DNA of 64,000 nucleotides from Acidiluteibacter sp963716125 (GCA_963716125.1 OY970294.1:1674001-1738000); one strand, 5' to 3'; shown: positions 1-8,962, counted from the first letter of the stretch. Made by a program: numbers and translations. The notes: generated by a model from the sequence alone, not told the origin.

Positions 1-1515
1 GATTCATCTTTCTCATGATGATGAGGTTTTAATGAAGCCTTGTAGCCGATAAGCAAATGCAAAACAGGCAGCAACAACCAGGTAACCAAAAAGGACACTA
101 TCATGGTAATTTGCATGGTATCAGAAAGTTCTTTAAAAAAACTCCCTGCTAATCCACTCATTAAACTAAAGGGAAAATGGATAACAATAGTTGCTAAGGA
201 AGAGCCGACCATTGCAGGAAATAAATCTCGGATGGCTTCTTTAACCACCGTAGCTTTTCCCTTTTCAGGATAATCTTCATGGGTTCGATAAATTTGTTCA
301 ATAATCACAATGGCATCATCTATAATTAACCCAATGGAAGCTGCAATTGCACCCAAAGACATGATATTAATGGTGATTCCGAATAAATAAAGCACTAAAA
401 TGGTAAACCCAAGCGTAACAGGAATGGTAAATAATACCACTAAACTTGCCCGCCAAGATCTTAAAAATAAAATCATAACTACTAAGGCTAAAAACAAGCC
501 TTCGTAAATGGTTTTGGTAACGCTGTGGATGCTATCCCCAACAAATGCACTTTGATTATAATAGGGTTTCAAATGATAACCTTTCGGCAATAATTTTTCA
601 ATTTCTTTTGCTTTTTCATCCGCATCTTTAGCAAAATCGAGCAAGTTGACGACCAGGTTGTTTTACCAAATCAATAATCACAGCTTTTTCGCCATTGGCA
701 TTCACCTTAATAAATTCTTGCTGCTCTTCTATTTCAATTTTAGCAACGTCCTTAACCTTTGTAATTCGTGCACCATCATTTTTAACTACAATTTCATTCA
801 ATTCGGCTATGTCATTCACCCGAGTATCGGTCAAGGATAAATAAAGTCGTTCATAATCAGACACATTCCCGTTAGAAAGCACAAAGTTGTTGTTGTTAAA
901 AGCAGTAATGAAACTGTTAATTGTTATGCCAAGTGAGGACATTTTAATTTTATCGGGCTTTATTACATATTCTTTTGCTCTACCACCTCGAACGACCACA
1001 TTTGAAATACCAGGAACTTGCGAAAAAACAGGGCGCACCACTAAATTGGCTTTATCTTTTAAGGCCACTAAACCTTCGTCATTATTTTCCAAAGTATATC
1101 CATAAACCGGAAAGAGCGATTGGTTCATGGCTTCAATGGAAAGTACTACACCTGGCGGCAAAAAGCTCTTAATTTCATTAATCCTGCTCTCCAATTGAGT
1201 TTTTTGAGCATAGGTATCCAATCCCCAATCAAAAAACACATCAATGGTGGCACTTCCTCGGCTGGTATTCGATTTTACTACATTTACCCCTTTCACTTTT
1301 TTTACTGCACTTTCCAATGGTTTGGTCACTGTAATCATCATGCGGTCAACCGGAAGTTGCCCAGCATCTGCAATCACCGTTATTCTTGGAAAAAGCACCT
1401 CGGGAAATAAATTGGTTTGCATGCGGCTGTAGGAAAACATGCCTGCAATCAACAATAGAAATCCAATAAATAGGATTGGTTTTGAAAATACTTGGAAATA
1501 ATTCTTTTTAGTCAT
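1..1515 (-). pseudogene. RND efflux transporter, frameshifted, 3' end outside window
   Basis: Inner-membrane pump subunit of a tripartite efflux system, expected to run on the proton gradient. The N-terminal 290 codons (1515 down to about 652) give the first membrane helix and porter domain, with RND signatures such as NLFPEV and VTKPLE. The frame then breaks and stops at 628. Reading resumes in another frame from about 650 (VNLLDFAKDADEKAKEIEKL) and stays open to base 1. That second frame carries TM2-4 and the conserved DD pair of the proton relay (GLIIDDAIVIIE). A single extra base near 651 explains the break. A short His-rich loop (KPHHHEKDE) is encoded at the window edge. The gene lies 7 bp after the adaptor gene, in the usual operon order. 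It is either truly broken or a consensus error. RND assignment is firm; the substrate cannot be read from sequence. Confidence 0.85.
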
Positions 1516-1522
1516 GGGAGAT

Positions 1523-2476
1523 TTAATTCAATTGAATAGTGCTGATTTTTACCAAAGTTGAATCGGCCATGTGATAGGAGCCTGTTGAAATTATTCTATC
1601 CGTAGCATTAAATATTGGACTCAAAATCTCCACTTTTTCTTTATTTCTACTTCCAATTTCAACAGGTACTTTAACAGCCATGCTATCGTTAATTAGTTTC
1701 ATCACCCAAAAGTGCTGTAGCATTTCATCGCTTTGCACTGCTTTTTGAGGAACGATTTGCTGGGCAAGGGCGTTTCCTTTATTAATTAACACCTTCACGG
1801 TTAAGCTTTCAGGCAGAAATACTGTTTTAATGGGTTTTGCCAATACCGTTTGCGTTTGGGCTGCACTATTCATGGTAGTTAGTGGTTGTGTTATCTTTAG
1901 CAAATAGCTCGAACCATCTGGTAATATAGCTTTGCAAGTGTCCCCCGTTTTTACATAGTTTTTATATTCAAACGGCACATTAATTTGAAATGCCAAATCG
2001 CTGCTTTCAGCAATGGTGCAAAGCCTAGTTCCTTCCAATACATAATCTCCAGTTTGTTGTTTATCAAGTGTACTTACAATACCTGAAGCTTGCGCCTTTA
2101 GCTGAATAATTCCAAAATTATCCATTGTCGATTCTAATATAATTGATTGATTTCCAACTGCTCTATGCTCTTTGCTCTCCAACTCATAAAGTAGTTGTCC
2201 TTTAGCAACTTTATCACCCAAACTAATGTTGACTTTAGTAATGTAGGAAGCTATTGGAGCGGTTGAAATGTTTCGTTTCAGGTATGTGGTGCTTGCCAAT
2301 AGTTCTAAATTATCTTCCACACTTCCAGATTTTACCTGCACTATTTCAGCGATTGTTTTAGGTTGAGAAGCTAGTTTTTCTTGACCATCTGTTTGATTTT
2401 TACAAGACAGAAGAAAGCTGAAAATTGAAAGATATAGGATGCTAATTTTCATTGATTTTTTTAATGCTAAATTCAT
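1523..2476 (-). CDS. RND efflux periplasmic adaptor (membrane fusion protein), lipoprotein
   Basis: Adaptor bridging the RND pump and the TolC-like channel. The 317-residue product begins with a lipoprotein signal ending in FLLSC. An internal ATG nine codons in (2452) gives an equally good, shorter signal and may be the true start. A lipoyl/biotinyl-like half-motif follows (GDKVAKGQLLYELESKE, about residues 92-108), then the second half (KAQASGIVSTL), a beta-barrel region and a membrane-proximal domain near the C-terminus. The order TolC-MFP-RND with gaps of 21 and 7 bp marks one operon. It is shorter than many MFPs, mainly because the coiled-coil hairpin is short. Family assignment is by architecture and neighbours. 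Confidence 0.85.
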   Translation of the reverse strand: MNLALKKSMKISILYLSIFSFLLSCKNQTDGQEKLASQPKTIAEIVQVKSGSVEDNLELLASTTYLKRNISTAPIASYITKVNISLGDKVAKGQLLYELESKEHRAVGNQSIILESTMDNFGIIQLKAQASGIVSTLDKQQTGDYVLEGTRLCTIAESSDLAFQINVPFEYKNYVKTGDTCKAILPDGSSYLLKITQPLTTMNSAAQTQTVLAKPIKTVFLPESLTVKVLINKGNALAQQIVPQKAVQSDEMLQHFWVMKLINDSMAVKVPVEIGSRNKEKVEILSPIFNATDRIISTGSYHMADSTLVKISTIQLN

Positions 2477-2497
2477 GGGTTTAACGATAAGTTGAGT

Positions 2498-3781
2498 TTA
2501 CCAATTCCAATAATTGTATTGATTGATAAGTAATAAACGATTGGTTTTTAATATAATATAATCGCGATTGACGGTGTTGCTATTTTTTAAAGTAGTGATG
2601 TAATTAATAATGGAAAGTTGCCCTTGCATGATTTCTCTTCTGTAAGCTTTTAGTAGTGTTTGGTATTCAGTAAGTTGTTCTTCAATAATATTCAATCGGT
2701 TATCGTAGGAATCCAACTCATTAAGAATTTTGGTTTTTCTAAGCTCGTTTTGAATTAAAAAATTGGATTTATATCGAGCAACCGTTTCCAATTGAATTTT
2801 TGTTTTTTGCCGAACAATAGGTTTTTGCCTTCCATCAAAAATATTCCAAGAAAAACTTAAGCCGGCACTAAGCCCAAACCGATCGGGAATTGTAGGAGCA
2901 TAAACAGCATTAAGTCCGGCATTTCCAATTAGATTTAATTGGGGTTTGTACTTGGCTTCAAATACATTTTGAGTGGCCAAGGCGCTTAAACTATCTAAGG
3001 TATATTTATTCAAAAAGCCATTGTTGCTGGTATCAGATTTAGATTTCAGGGTTAAGTTACTATTTTCTAACCAAACAATTGAGCTGTCATTGATGCCACA
3101 CAGCACTTTTAAATCAAATAAATCTCGCTTATAATTGGCACTGTTATTTACTTTTATGGCTTTATAGTTTTGCAATTCAATTTTTACCAATGCTAAATCA
3201 GATTGCTTTAGCAAACCACTCTCTAGCAATTGATTTACAATAGAAGTCTGGTCTTTTAATAAAATCACCATAGAGTCTGCAAATGCAATTTGATGTAGGT
3301 CGTTGAGGCATATAATGTATTGATCTGTTATCGATTTCTCAAGATCATGTATACTTAGTTTAGTGGTGTTGCTATTTAATTCAGCATTTATTGCCGCTTG
3401 CTGTTCATAAGCCTTTCCACCATTAAATAAAGGTTGATTAAAATTGATTAACCCTTGATAGTTCCCGCCGTTAGAAGCTGCTAAATCATAGCCATAATAA
3501 TTTGTTGCATTTTCAGCATTGCCTACAAAATTTGTTTTTCCATTTTCCGTAGAAATAATGGGAGCAAAAAGATAGTTGGCACTTAGGCTAATTTGCAGTT
3601 TATTGTACAATGCTTTTAGGCGCTCAGTTTCCAACTGACTAAGTTTTGCCTTGTTTTGATTATCTAAAACCAATGGGCTATTTTCTTTTCCTATTTTCAG
3701 GTAATAAGACAACGTATTTTGTGCCGGTAAGCTCAAACCAAAAAATAGAAGTGCAAGGAGAAGAAATGTAGTTTTTTGCAT
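2498..3781 (-). CDS. TolC-family outer-membrane efflux protein
   Basis: Outer-membrane channel of the tripartite pump and first gene of the operon. The 427-residue product has a signal peptide (hydrophobic residues 4-18, cleavage near LPAQ), long amphipathic helical stretches typical of the TolC periplasmic barrel, and the NQPLFNGGKAYEQQ and SWNIFDGRQKP segments that recur in TolC family repeats (short beta-strand followed by helix). It starts 58 bp downstream of the terminator that closes the PepSY gene, so it probably has its own promoter. The direct-repeat box found before three neighbouring genes is not present here. No lesion is visible. Confidence 0.88.
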   Translation of the reverse strand: MQKTTFLLLALLFFGLSLPAQNTLSYYLKIGKENSPLVLDNQNKAKLSQLETERLKALYNKLQISLSANYLFAPIISTENGKTNFVGNAENATNYYGYDLAASNGGNYQGLINFNQPLFNGGKAYEQQAAINAELNSNTTKLSIHDLEKSITDQYIICLNDLHQIAFADSMVILLKDQTSIVNQLLESGLLKQSDLALVKIELQNYKAIKVNNSANYKRDLFDLKVLCGINDSSIVWLENSNLTLKSKSDTSNNGFLNKYTLDSLSALATQNVFEAKYKPQLNLIGNAGLNAVYAPTIPDRFGLSAGLSFSWNIFDGRQKPIVRQKTKIQLETVARYKSNFLIQNELRKTKILNELDSYDNRLNIIEEQLTEYQTLLKAYRREIMQGQLSIINYITTLKNSNTVNRDYIILKTNRLLLINQYNYWNW

Positions 3782-3838
3782 GAATTACAGATATTTAAAA
3801 AAAATTGAGTATTTACTTAAACACTCTTCATATAAAAA

Positions 3839-3868
3839 GAGCGCATTGCTAAGCTGTGCAATGCGCTC
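3839..3868 (-). terminator. Intrinsic terminator after the PepSY-like gene
   Basis: A perfect 11-bp stem (GAGCGCATTGC at 3839-3849 with GCAATGCGCTC at 3858-3868) encloses an 8-nt loop. On the minus strand it is followed by TCTTTTTATA, and on the plus strand by a T-run, so it could work in both directions. It lies 16 nt after the PepSY stop codon and isolates that gene from the efflux operon. Confidence 0.85.
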
Positions 3869-3883
3869 CATTTTTTTTATGAT

Positions 3884-4345
3884 TTAATCATTATCTTCTT
3901 CATCTTCCGTCTTCATCGTCTTTTTCATCACTTTTCCATCTTTGGAAATGGCTACTTCCATAGAAGTTTCTCCATTTTCCAACTCAAATTCATAGACTGT
4001 TCCTTTGGCGGTTTCCGAAATCTCAGATTCTTCAATTTTATACTCCGAAAATTCATTTTCTAAGGTCATTTTTACAGCTTGCGGAATATCACTTTTCTTT
4101 ATTTCATGCTCTGTTTCTTTCCACATACCATCAGAGGAAAAGTTGGCTGAATATTCGTTGCCATCTTGTTTAAATTCCGCTTCCCACTCCGTTTCAGATT
4201 CCATATCCCATGAGACTTGTTTGGCATTTGGAAATTTTTGGTTAAAAGCCGTTTTTACAGCCTCAGAAGGTGTTTGTACTTGTCCACAAGCCGAAAAACC
4301 AATGAAACCAAGAGTTAATGTTGCAATTAAATTTACTTTTTTCAT
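3884..4345 (-). CDS. PepSY-like domain lipoprotein
   Basis: Small secreted lipoprotein of 153 residues with signal and lipobox (IGFSAC, Cys near residue 20). The body has two repeats of the PepSY-like pattern: a short helix followed by strands (VKTAFNQKFPNAKQVSWDME, then VKMTLENEFSEYKIEES), matching the putative beta-lactamase-inhibitor-like PepSY-like family common in Bacteroidota. The tail is strongly acidic (KTEDEEDND). Its promoter carries the same direct-repeat box as the response regulator gene and the DUF347 gene, with the same spacing to the -7 element, so it is predicted to answer to the two-component system at 7669-9627. It is monocistronic, closed by a strong hairpin. Molecular function is unknown; such proteins are often envelope sensors or binding proteins. 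Confidence 0.82.
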   Translation of the reverse strand: MKKVNLIATLTLGFIGFSACGQVQTPSEAVKTAFNQKFPNAKQVSWDMESETEWEAEFKQDGNEYSANFSSDGMWKETEHEIKKSDIPQAVKMTLENEFSEYKIEESEISETAKGTVYEFELENGETSMEVAISKDGKVMKKTMKTEDEEDND

Positions 4346-4390
4346 GTTATTTATAGTTTATATTATTAATGACACAAATGTCTCAACCGA

Positions 4391-4408
4391 TTTAGAAGAA
4401 ATTTAGAA
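4391..4408 (-). promoter_or_regulatory. Predicted response-regulator box upstream of the PepSY gene
   Basis: Plus-strand text is TTTAGAA-gaaa-TTTAGAA, two perfect 7-bp direct repeats with an 11-bp period, as expected for a tandem OmpR-type winged-helix dimer. On the minus strand TTTG of the -7 region (4375-4378) follows after exactly 12 nt. The same box and spacing occur at 7649-7666 and 9649-9666. The box occupies the place where a -33 element would be. Confidence 0.7.
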
Positions 4409-4459
4409 TTTAAAAAATCAGCTTTAAAAAAATCTGTACAACTTTAAATTGTCCTAAGT

Positions 4460-4888
4460 TTATTTATAGCCCTTAAATAATTTATAACCAATATTCCATT
4501 CTATAAAATCGGAAATATGATAATCGTATGCTCTTAAATTGAAACCCACAAAATATTTATTTTTCATCGTGTATCTAATTCCTAATCTTTGATAAAAAAA
4601 TGCAGTTTGACCTTCAAGTTTTTTTCTATAGATGTAAAATGAAGGTTGAAATATGGCTGTAAAATGACCTGCAGTAATTTGATAAGAAGGGTAGAGGCTT
4701 AATTGTAATTTTTCCTGAAATTTGGTAGGAGAAATCTCAATTTCATTTTGATTAACAGAAATTTGAGCGTCAATAGCGCTATTATATTCCAATGTAAACC
4801 CTGCTCCAATAGCAGATTTATAATTCATCCTTTTGCTCACAGTTGAGCTAAGTCCAAAAACGGGGAAGTTGACTCCTTCGTAATTGTT
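4460..4888 (-). pseudogene. PagL-like lipid A deacylase, C-terminal fragment beyond the IS
   Basis: This is the 3' part (142 codons plus stop) of the gene whose 5' part is at 6192-6794. Reading inward from the IS edge gives TNNYEGVNFPVFGLSSTV, then outer-membrane beta-strands up to the end IGYKLFKGYK. The first internal ATG (4840) could be mistaken for a small gene, but the open frame continues upstream to the IS boundary and no promoter is apparent. Removing the IS and one CGT copy fuses both parts in frame into a product of about 343 residues, a plausible length for a Bacteroidota PagL-type barrel. Confidence 0.8.
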
Positions 4889-4889
4889 C

Positions 4890-4934
4890 GTTAAGATACA
4901 TAGTTTACAAAGTTAAAGATACATGCTTTACACT
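4890..4934. repeat. Left terminal inverted repeat of the IS481-family element
   Basis: Pairs with 6147-6191. It includes two direct copies of the ACAT-n2-TTTACA/C motif. The transposase stop codon (4928) lies inside it. Confidence 0.85.
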
Positions 4935-6109
4935 AAGTTTTGACATAACCTTATTGATTTAATTTTATCTCTTTTATTTAATTCATCAAAGAAACCTAAA
5001 AATACGTTTCTATAATATACTCTCCAAATTCCATTTCCCATAGGTTTTAATCCAACATATTTACCCTTTAAAGCTATTGTAATATACACCCAATAATGAG
5101 TAGCCCATCTAAGTGCACCGTTTTGTGTTACAATCTGAACTTTCATGTCAGAGTCATATTCAAATTTAGGTATTCTTTCTGGGAATGGTCTAGTTGAAAA
5201 ATTATGAACTTCTCCTGGTGTTTTCATGTCTAAAGCTTCGTGAGGTCGTTCGTGATTAAACTCCTTCATAAAATGGTTTAAACGTCTTTGTTGACTCTTC
5301 AAATCGTATGCTGAAGGTTTTGCACAAGCAGCTTTTAAATCTCTGTGCATTCGTTCATGTCTTCCGTTTTGTTCTGGGTGTGCAGGATCAGAAAACACTG
5401 GCATTATTCCAAGTTCTATAAACCAATATGAAAGTCTAGTAAATCGTTGAATTGCTCGCACTGATCCAAATGGACTTCCATTATCAGTATGTATTTGTTT
5501 AGGCATACCATATATTCTGAAAACCCTTGTAAACTCTGCCTTTACCAATTTTGTATTTTCATGATAATGGCCTTTTGAAGCAAATAAAAATCTACTTTTT
5601 GAGTCCGCAATTGTAAGTGTATGGCAGTATTTATTATTGCCCATATAGAACTTTCCTTTGTAGTCTGCACTCCAAATTTCATTACACTCTTTTGGGTCAA
5701 AAATGGGAAAGACTGGTTTTACTCTTTTATGACGCCTTTGAGGTTTAACTAGTCCATTTTTATGCAGAATATTATGAACAGTAACCACTGATGGAATATC
5801 TTCCTCCAAACAGCTTTTAAACAATAGTACCCTTATCTTTTTGGCTCCCCAACGAGGATATTTTTCCTTTAAATTAAGGATGTTTCGCTCTACTTTTTCA
5901 AGTGTTTTGTTAGGGTGACTCTTAGGTGTTTTCTTTCGATCTAAAAGTCCTTCTATTCCAAATTTTTCGAACCGATCAATCATTTTGTAAGCGGTTGGTC
6001 GAGAAATTTCGAATGTTCTACATAATTCTGTGATGGTGTGTTTCTGAGTTCGCCATGCACTGATAAATTCTAATTTTTGTTCCATAGTTGTTGTTACTTT
6101 CCAAGGCAT
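4928..6109 (-). CDS. IS481-family transposase (DDE)
   Basis: Complete 393-residue transposase in one frame, which favours IS481 over two-frame IS3. The N-terminal helix-turn-helix (about residues 10-60, with TITELCRTFEISRPTAYKMI) should bind the terminal repeats. An HTH_29/33-like linker follows, then the rve integrase core with catalytic residues in WSADYKG (first Asp), HTDNGSPF (second Asp) and PEQNGRHERMH (Glu). A C-terminal extension of about 80 residues follows the core. Two ATGs are possible, codons 1 and 9. No frameshift or stop is seen, so the element may still be active. The coding sequence ends inside the left terminal repeat. Confidence 0.93.
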   Translation of the reverse strand: MPWKVTTTMEQKLEFISAWRTQKHTITELCRTFEISRPTAYKMIDRFEKFGIEGLLDRKKTPKSHPNKTLEKVERNILNLKEKYPRWGAKKIRVLLFKSCLEEDIPSVVTVHNILHKNGLVKPQRRHKRVKPVFPIFDPKECNEIWSADYKGKFYMGNNKYCHTLTIADSKSRFLFASKGHYHENTKLVKAEFTRVFRIYGMPKQIHTDNGSPFGSVRAIQRFTRLSYWFIELGIMPVFSDPAHPEQNGRHERMHRDLKAACAKPSAYDLKSQQRRLNHFMKEFNHERPHEALDMKTPGEVHNFSTRPFPERIPKFEYDSDMKVQIVTQNGALRWATHYWVYITIALKGKYVGLKPMGNGIWRVYYRNVFLGFFDELNKRDKIKSIRLCQNLV

Positions 6110-6146
6110 AATAATCTGTATTGATGTTCAGATTATACGTCTCATA

Positions 6147-6191
6147 AGTGTAAACTATGTCCCTTTTACTTTGTAAAGGATGTCCCTTTAC
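6147..6191. repeat. Right terminal inverted repeat of the IS481-family element
   Basis: Reverse complement of 4890-4934 with a few mismatches; the outermost bases on both ends fit GT(T/A)AAG. Confidence 0.85.
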
Positions 6192-6794
6192 CGTACCTAA
6201 TTTAGGTGCAACGATATTAATACCGTAGTTGGGTAATTTTAAAGCACCATTAGAATAATGAGAAAGATTGAGTCCTGTTTCAACTGTAAATCTTTTTGAA
6301 ATGTCATAGGCTAAGATAAATCCTAAATCAAAATAGAAACTTTGTCTAGCTCCTATGGATAAATTTTGATTATTGCTAATTGGATTAAAAGGCTTCCAAT
6401 TAAATGCAGCTCCAAGACCAACATCATAAGCAAAAGTTAACCTTTCAGTTTTTAAAAGTGGAGCAGTAAAAAAGCCGGAAACAACGATGGGAGTTCCTAT
6501 AAAATCAGGTTCACCAAAGTCAACTATTTTAAATTGAAACCCATATTGGGGATTATCATATTGATCTTCCCAATATTTTTTTCCAAAAGTTTGAAGTCCT
6601 ACTCTAACTGACAGCGATTTCATTGAATTAATTTTCTCTTTTTCAGGATTATCACCTTTTAGAAAATAATTCGTTTGAAAAACATATCCTGATTGATAGG
6701 ATGTTTTTATAAAGTAGTTGTACTCCGTTTTTTCATCTTGTCCAAAACAAAGAAATGCAAATAAGATTATAAAACTGGTGAAATATATTTTCAT
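6192..6794 (-). pseudogene. PagL-like lipid A deacylase (acyloxyacyl hydrolase), N-terminal part, interrupted
   Basis: Outer-membrane lipid A 3-O-deacylase-type barrel; PagL enzymes remove the 3-position acyl chain of lipid A. A signal peptide (MKIYFTSFIILFAFLCFGQ) is followed by beta-barrel strands. The segment NLSHYSNGALKLPNYGIN carries the family's catalytic His and Ser in the HxSN pattern. After 201 codons (ending KLGT) the frame enters the IS481-family element. A fused read into the IS would add only IS-encoded residues and no barrel C-terminus. The gene is downstream of the DUF347 gene and the two-component system, which suggests envelope remodelling as a shared theme. It should be inactive unless the IS excises. 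Confidence 0.82.
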
Positions 6795-6863
6795 GGAATG
6801 GATTTAAATTACTTGATTTTCTATCTATTATATAAAAAAAGCTAATTGTATTTACTGTATCAA

Positions 6864-7622
6864 TCAATTTTCAAATTGATGCACTACTTTTTTAGAATGC
6901 TTATAATGTGCTATAATTATAAATACAGTGACTAATCCTATGGAAACCAAGGAGGCATTTAATGTGCCCATATCTAATCCTCCTTTTGATAAAGGTTTGG
7001 TTAAAAAATCTCCAAAGGTGGCACCAAATGGCCGTGTGAAGATAAAAGCTAACCAAAAAAGTAAAATAGCATTGATTTTAGTGGCGTAATGTAAGGTAAT
7101 CACTAAAATTATTACTCCGGCGGTTACAATTGCCCCTTGAAGGTAACTAAGCCCAACAACATCGCTCAAATAATCACCAAAAGCAGTGCCTAAACTATTT
7201 GAAAATAAAATTGCTAACCAATAAAAAAGTTCCTTCTTGCGTTTAAAAATGGGATAAATTGATAATTCTTTGAATTGCTTGTGCCAAAAAAGTAAGGTCA
7301 GTAACAATCCGCTTAATAAAATAATGCTACCACCAGTATATCCTAAATTCAAACTTCTGTCGATAAAATCAGATATTTCGGTACCTAAAGTAGTAGTAGC
7401 AATAATTACCAACCAATAGGCAATAGGGATATACTTTTTTGAGTAAAGCTGAATGAGTAACAATATTGCAAATGCGGCTGCTGTTATTCCTAAACTGATA
7501 GCATAACCCATATTAAGAGTCATTGAAATATAATCGCCAAAAGTTTCACCTAAGGTAGTTGCAATTATTTTCATGATCCAAAAAAGGATCGTTATCTCAG
7601 CAACTTTATTGTATTTTTCCAT
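6864..7622 (-). CDS. DUF347 (COG4705) four-repeat membrane protein
   Basis: Integral membrane protein of 252 residues built from four tandem repeats, each with two hydrophobic helices and a conserved Trp. Repeat cores are TTLGETFGDY, TTLGTEISDF, NSLGTAFGDY and RPFGATFGDF, preceded by FWIMKIIA, YWLVIIA, YWLAILFS and FWLAFIFT. This is the DUF347 architecture; the function is not established. The repeated acidic residue in a membrane helix hints at cation handling, which is inference only. Its promoter has the tandem TTAGAA-type box shared with the response regulator gene, and the gene directly follows the kinase. An A/G-rich stretch (GAAGAAAAAAG) precedes the ATG. Confidence 0.87.
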   Translation of the reverse strand: MEKYNKVAEITILFWIMKIIATTLGETFGDYISMTLNMGYAISLGITAAAFAILLLIQLYSKKYIPIAYWLVIIATTTLGTEISDFIDRSLNLGYTGGSIILLSGLLLTLLFWHKQFKELSIYPIFKRKKELFYWLAILFSNSLGTAFGDYLSDVVGLSYLQGAIVTAGVIILVITLHYATKINAILLFWLAFIFTRPFGATFGDFLTKPLSKGGLDMGTLNASLVSIGLVTVFIIIAHYKHSKKVVHQFEN

Positions 7623-7648
7623 CTTTTTTCTTCAAAAGTGATACTCAA

Positions 7649-7666
7649 TTTAGAAGAAAATTAGAA
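7649..7666 (-). promoter_or_regulatory. Predicted response-regulator box upstream of the DUF347 gene
   Basis: Plus-strand TTTAGAA-gaaa-ATTAGAA, 11-bp period. TTTG of the -7 region on the minus strand (7633-7636) lies exactly 12 nt away, as at 4391 and 9649. It sits just after the restored stop codon of the histidine kinase gene. Confidence 0.7.
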
Positions 7667-7668
7667 TT

Positions 7669-8962
7669 TTAGAAATGAATCTGAAAACAATGTAGGTTAT
7701 CTTTAAATGTATAGGTAATTTTCCAATTATATCTGAGTGTGATTTCTTTAATTATTGCTAATCCTAAACCACTTCCCACTTTTTCTTTAGTGGAAGTCGA
7801 AAATCTTTTAAAAAGTTGATCTGATTTCAAGAGGGACGAGACCGTTATTTAAAACTGACATATAATTCTTATTTAATTCAACGATTATTTTACCATTATC
7901 ATTTGTGTGGCGAATAGCGTTTGATATTAAATTATTAATTAAAGTTTCAATTAAGTATTTATTAGCCTTAATTTTTAAGTCATCTATTAAATTCGTTTCA
8001 AGACAGATGTTCTTGGTTAAGAAATAATCTTCAAAAAGGTGTAGAGAAGATTCTAAAAATTGTTTTAAACCAATTTCTTCTTCATTAAAATCTTGATTTT
8101 CAACTTTTGCCAATAAAAGCATATTTTTATTAATTCTTGAAAGTCTTGCAAGTGGTATTTCAATATCATTTATTTCTTTGGCTAATTCAGGATGAATAGA
8201 CTTTTCTTGAAGTAATAAATCTAATTTGGATTTTAATAATGCAATAGGAGTTTGCAATTCATGCGATGCATTTTCTATAAATGATTTTTGTTGTTTGTAA
8301 GCCAATATATTTTCATCTACCAATTTTTGTAAAGAAGAGTTTAATTCTTTAAATTCTTCAATTCTAGTTTCTTCTAATATTAATTGTTTGTCTTTTTTTA
8401 GATCAAAGTTTTTTAAACTTACCAATGTTTTATAGAAAGGTTGCCAACTTTTCTTAGATATCCGTCGGTTTAGAAGGATCAAACCAATCAACAGAATTAT
8501 AAAAAAGGTTCCTGTTACCGCAGCAATTGCTATAAATGTTTCGTCTGAATCTTCAATATTTGTTTCTACAGTAATTTGGTAGTGTTTGCCATTTATTATA
8601 ATGAAAGATTTTAAAACCCTATATCGTTCTAATTCATCATCATCGGAATACTGATTGATTTTTGTGATTTCATAAACTTTGTCTGGGAATTCTACTGGAG
8701 AATTGATTTTTTCTATTTTAACTCCTGACTGCAAACTATTCCAAATAGAAAGGGTATTTTCTAATTCACCTTCATCAATCTTATTATTTTGAAATTTCTC
8801 ATCGATTCTCTCTTTAACTGATTCATTTTGTTCATCTAGCTCATGCAACCAGATATAATCTACCACTAAAAAATAAACTGGAATACTAATTAATAATACA
8901 ATCAAAGAGTATATTGCAAAAGCTTTTAAAGGTTTATTTAATAATTTTGTCATATTTCCCAT
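7669..8962 (-). pseudogene. Sensor histidine kinase, frameshifted before the G box
   Basis: Membrane sensor kinase with TM1 (about residues 13-35), a periplasmic sensor of about 105 residues, TM2 (about 142-165), a HisKA dimerisation helix with the phospho-acceptor (SFIENASHELQTP, His near residue 233) and the N box (NNLISNAIRHTND). The frame stops at 7808 just after NNGLVPLE. One frame over, from about 7830, the sequence continues as SDQLFKRFSTSTKEKVGSGLGLAIIKEIT and ends at a stop at 7669-7671. So the G box (GSGLGLAI) exists but is out of frame, and a 1-base indel near 7826-7832 explains this. It overlaps the response regulator gene by 13 bp. As read, the kinase lacks part of its ATP-binding domain and should be inactive. 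A consensus error is a serious alternative. Confidence 0.85.

Larger units (their letters stand above)
4890..6191 (-). mobile_element. IS481-family insertion sequence, about 1.3 kb, inserted in a pagL-like gene
   Basis: A single transposase gene is bounded by inverted repeats of about 42-45 bp. The left core is 4893-4934 and the right core 6147-6188; they share most positions, for example tttacaaagt and tttacact. Each terminal repeat itself contains two copies of an approximately 21-bp motif (AAGATACAT-n-TTTAC, then AAAGATACAT-n-TTTAC), which look like tandem transposase binding sites. The exact ends are uncertain by 2 bp. CGT occurs on both sides (4889-4891 and 6192-6194) and could be a 3-bp target duplication, but it overlaps the possible end of the repeat. 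The element splits a lipid A deacylase gene. Confidence 0.88.

Noticed and set aside
4460..4840. A small stand-alone gene of 126 codons
   Set aside because: The frame is open past its ATG up to the IS edge, and the product is the missing barrel end of the PagL-like protein.
4889..6194. A firm 3-bp target duplication (CGT) for the IS481-family element
   Set aside because: The CGT overlaps bases that may belong to the terminal repeat, and 3 bp is short for the family. It is kept only as a possibility.
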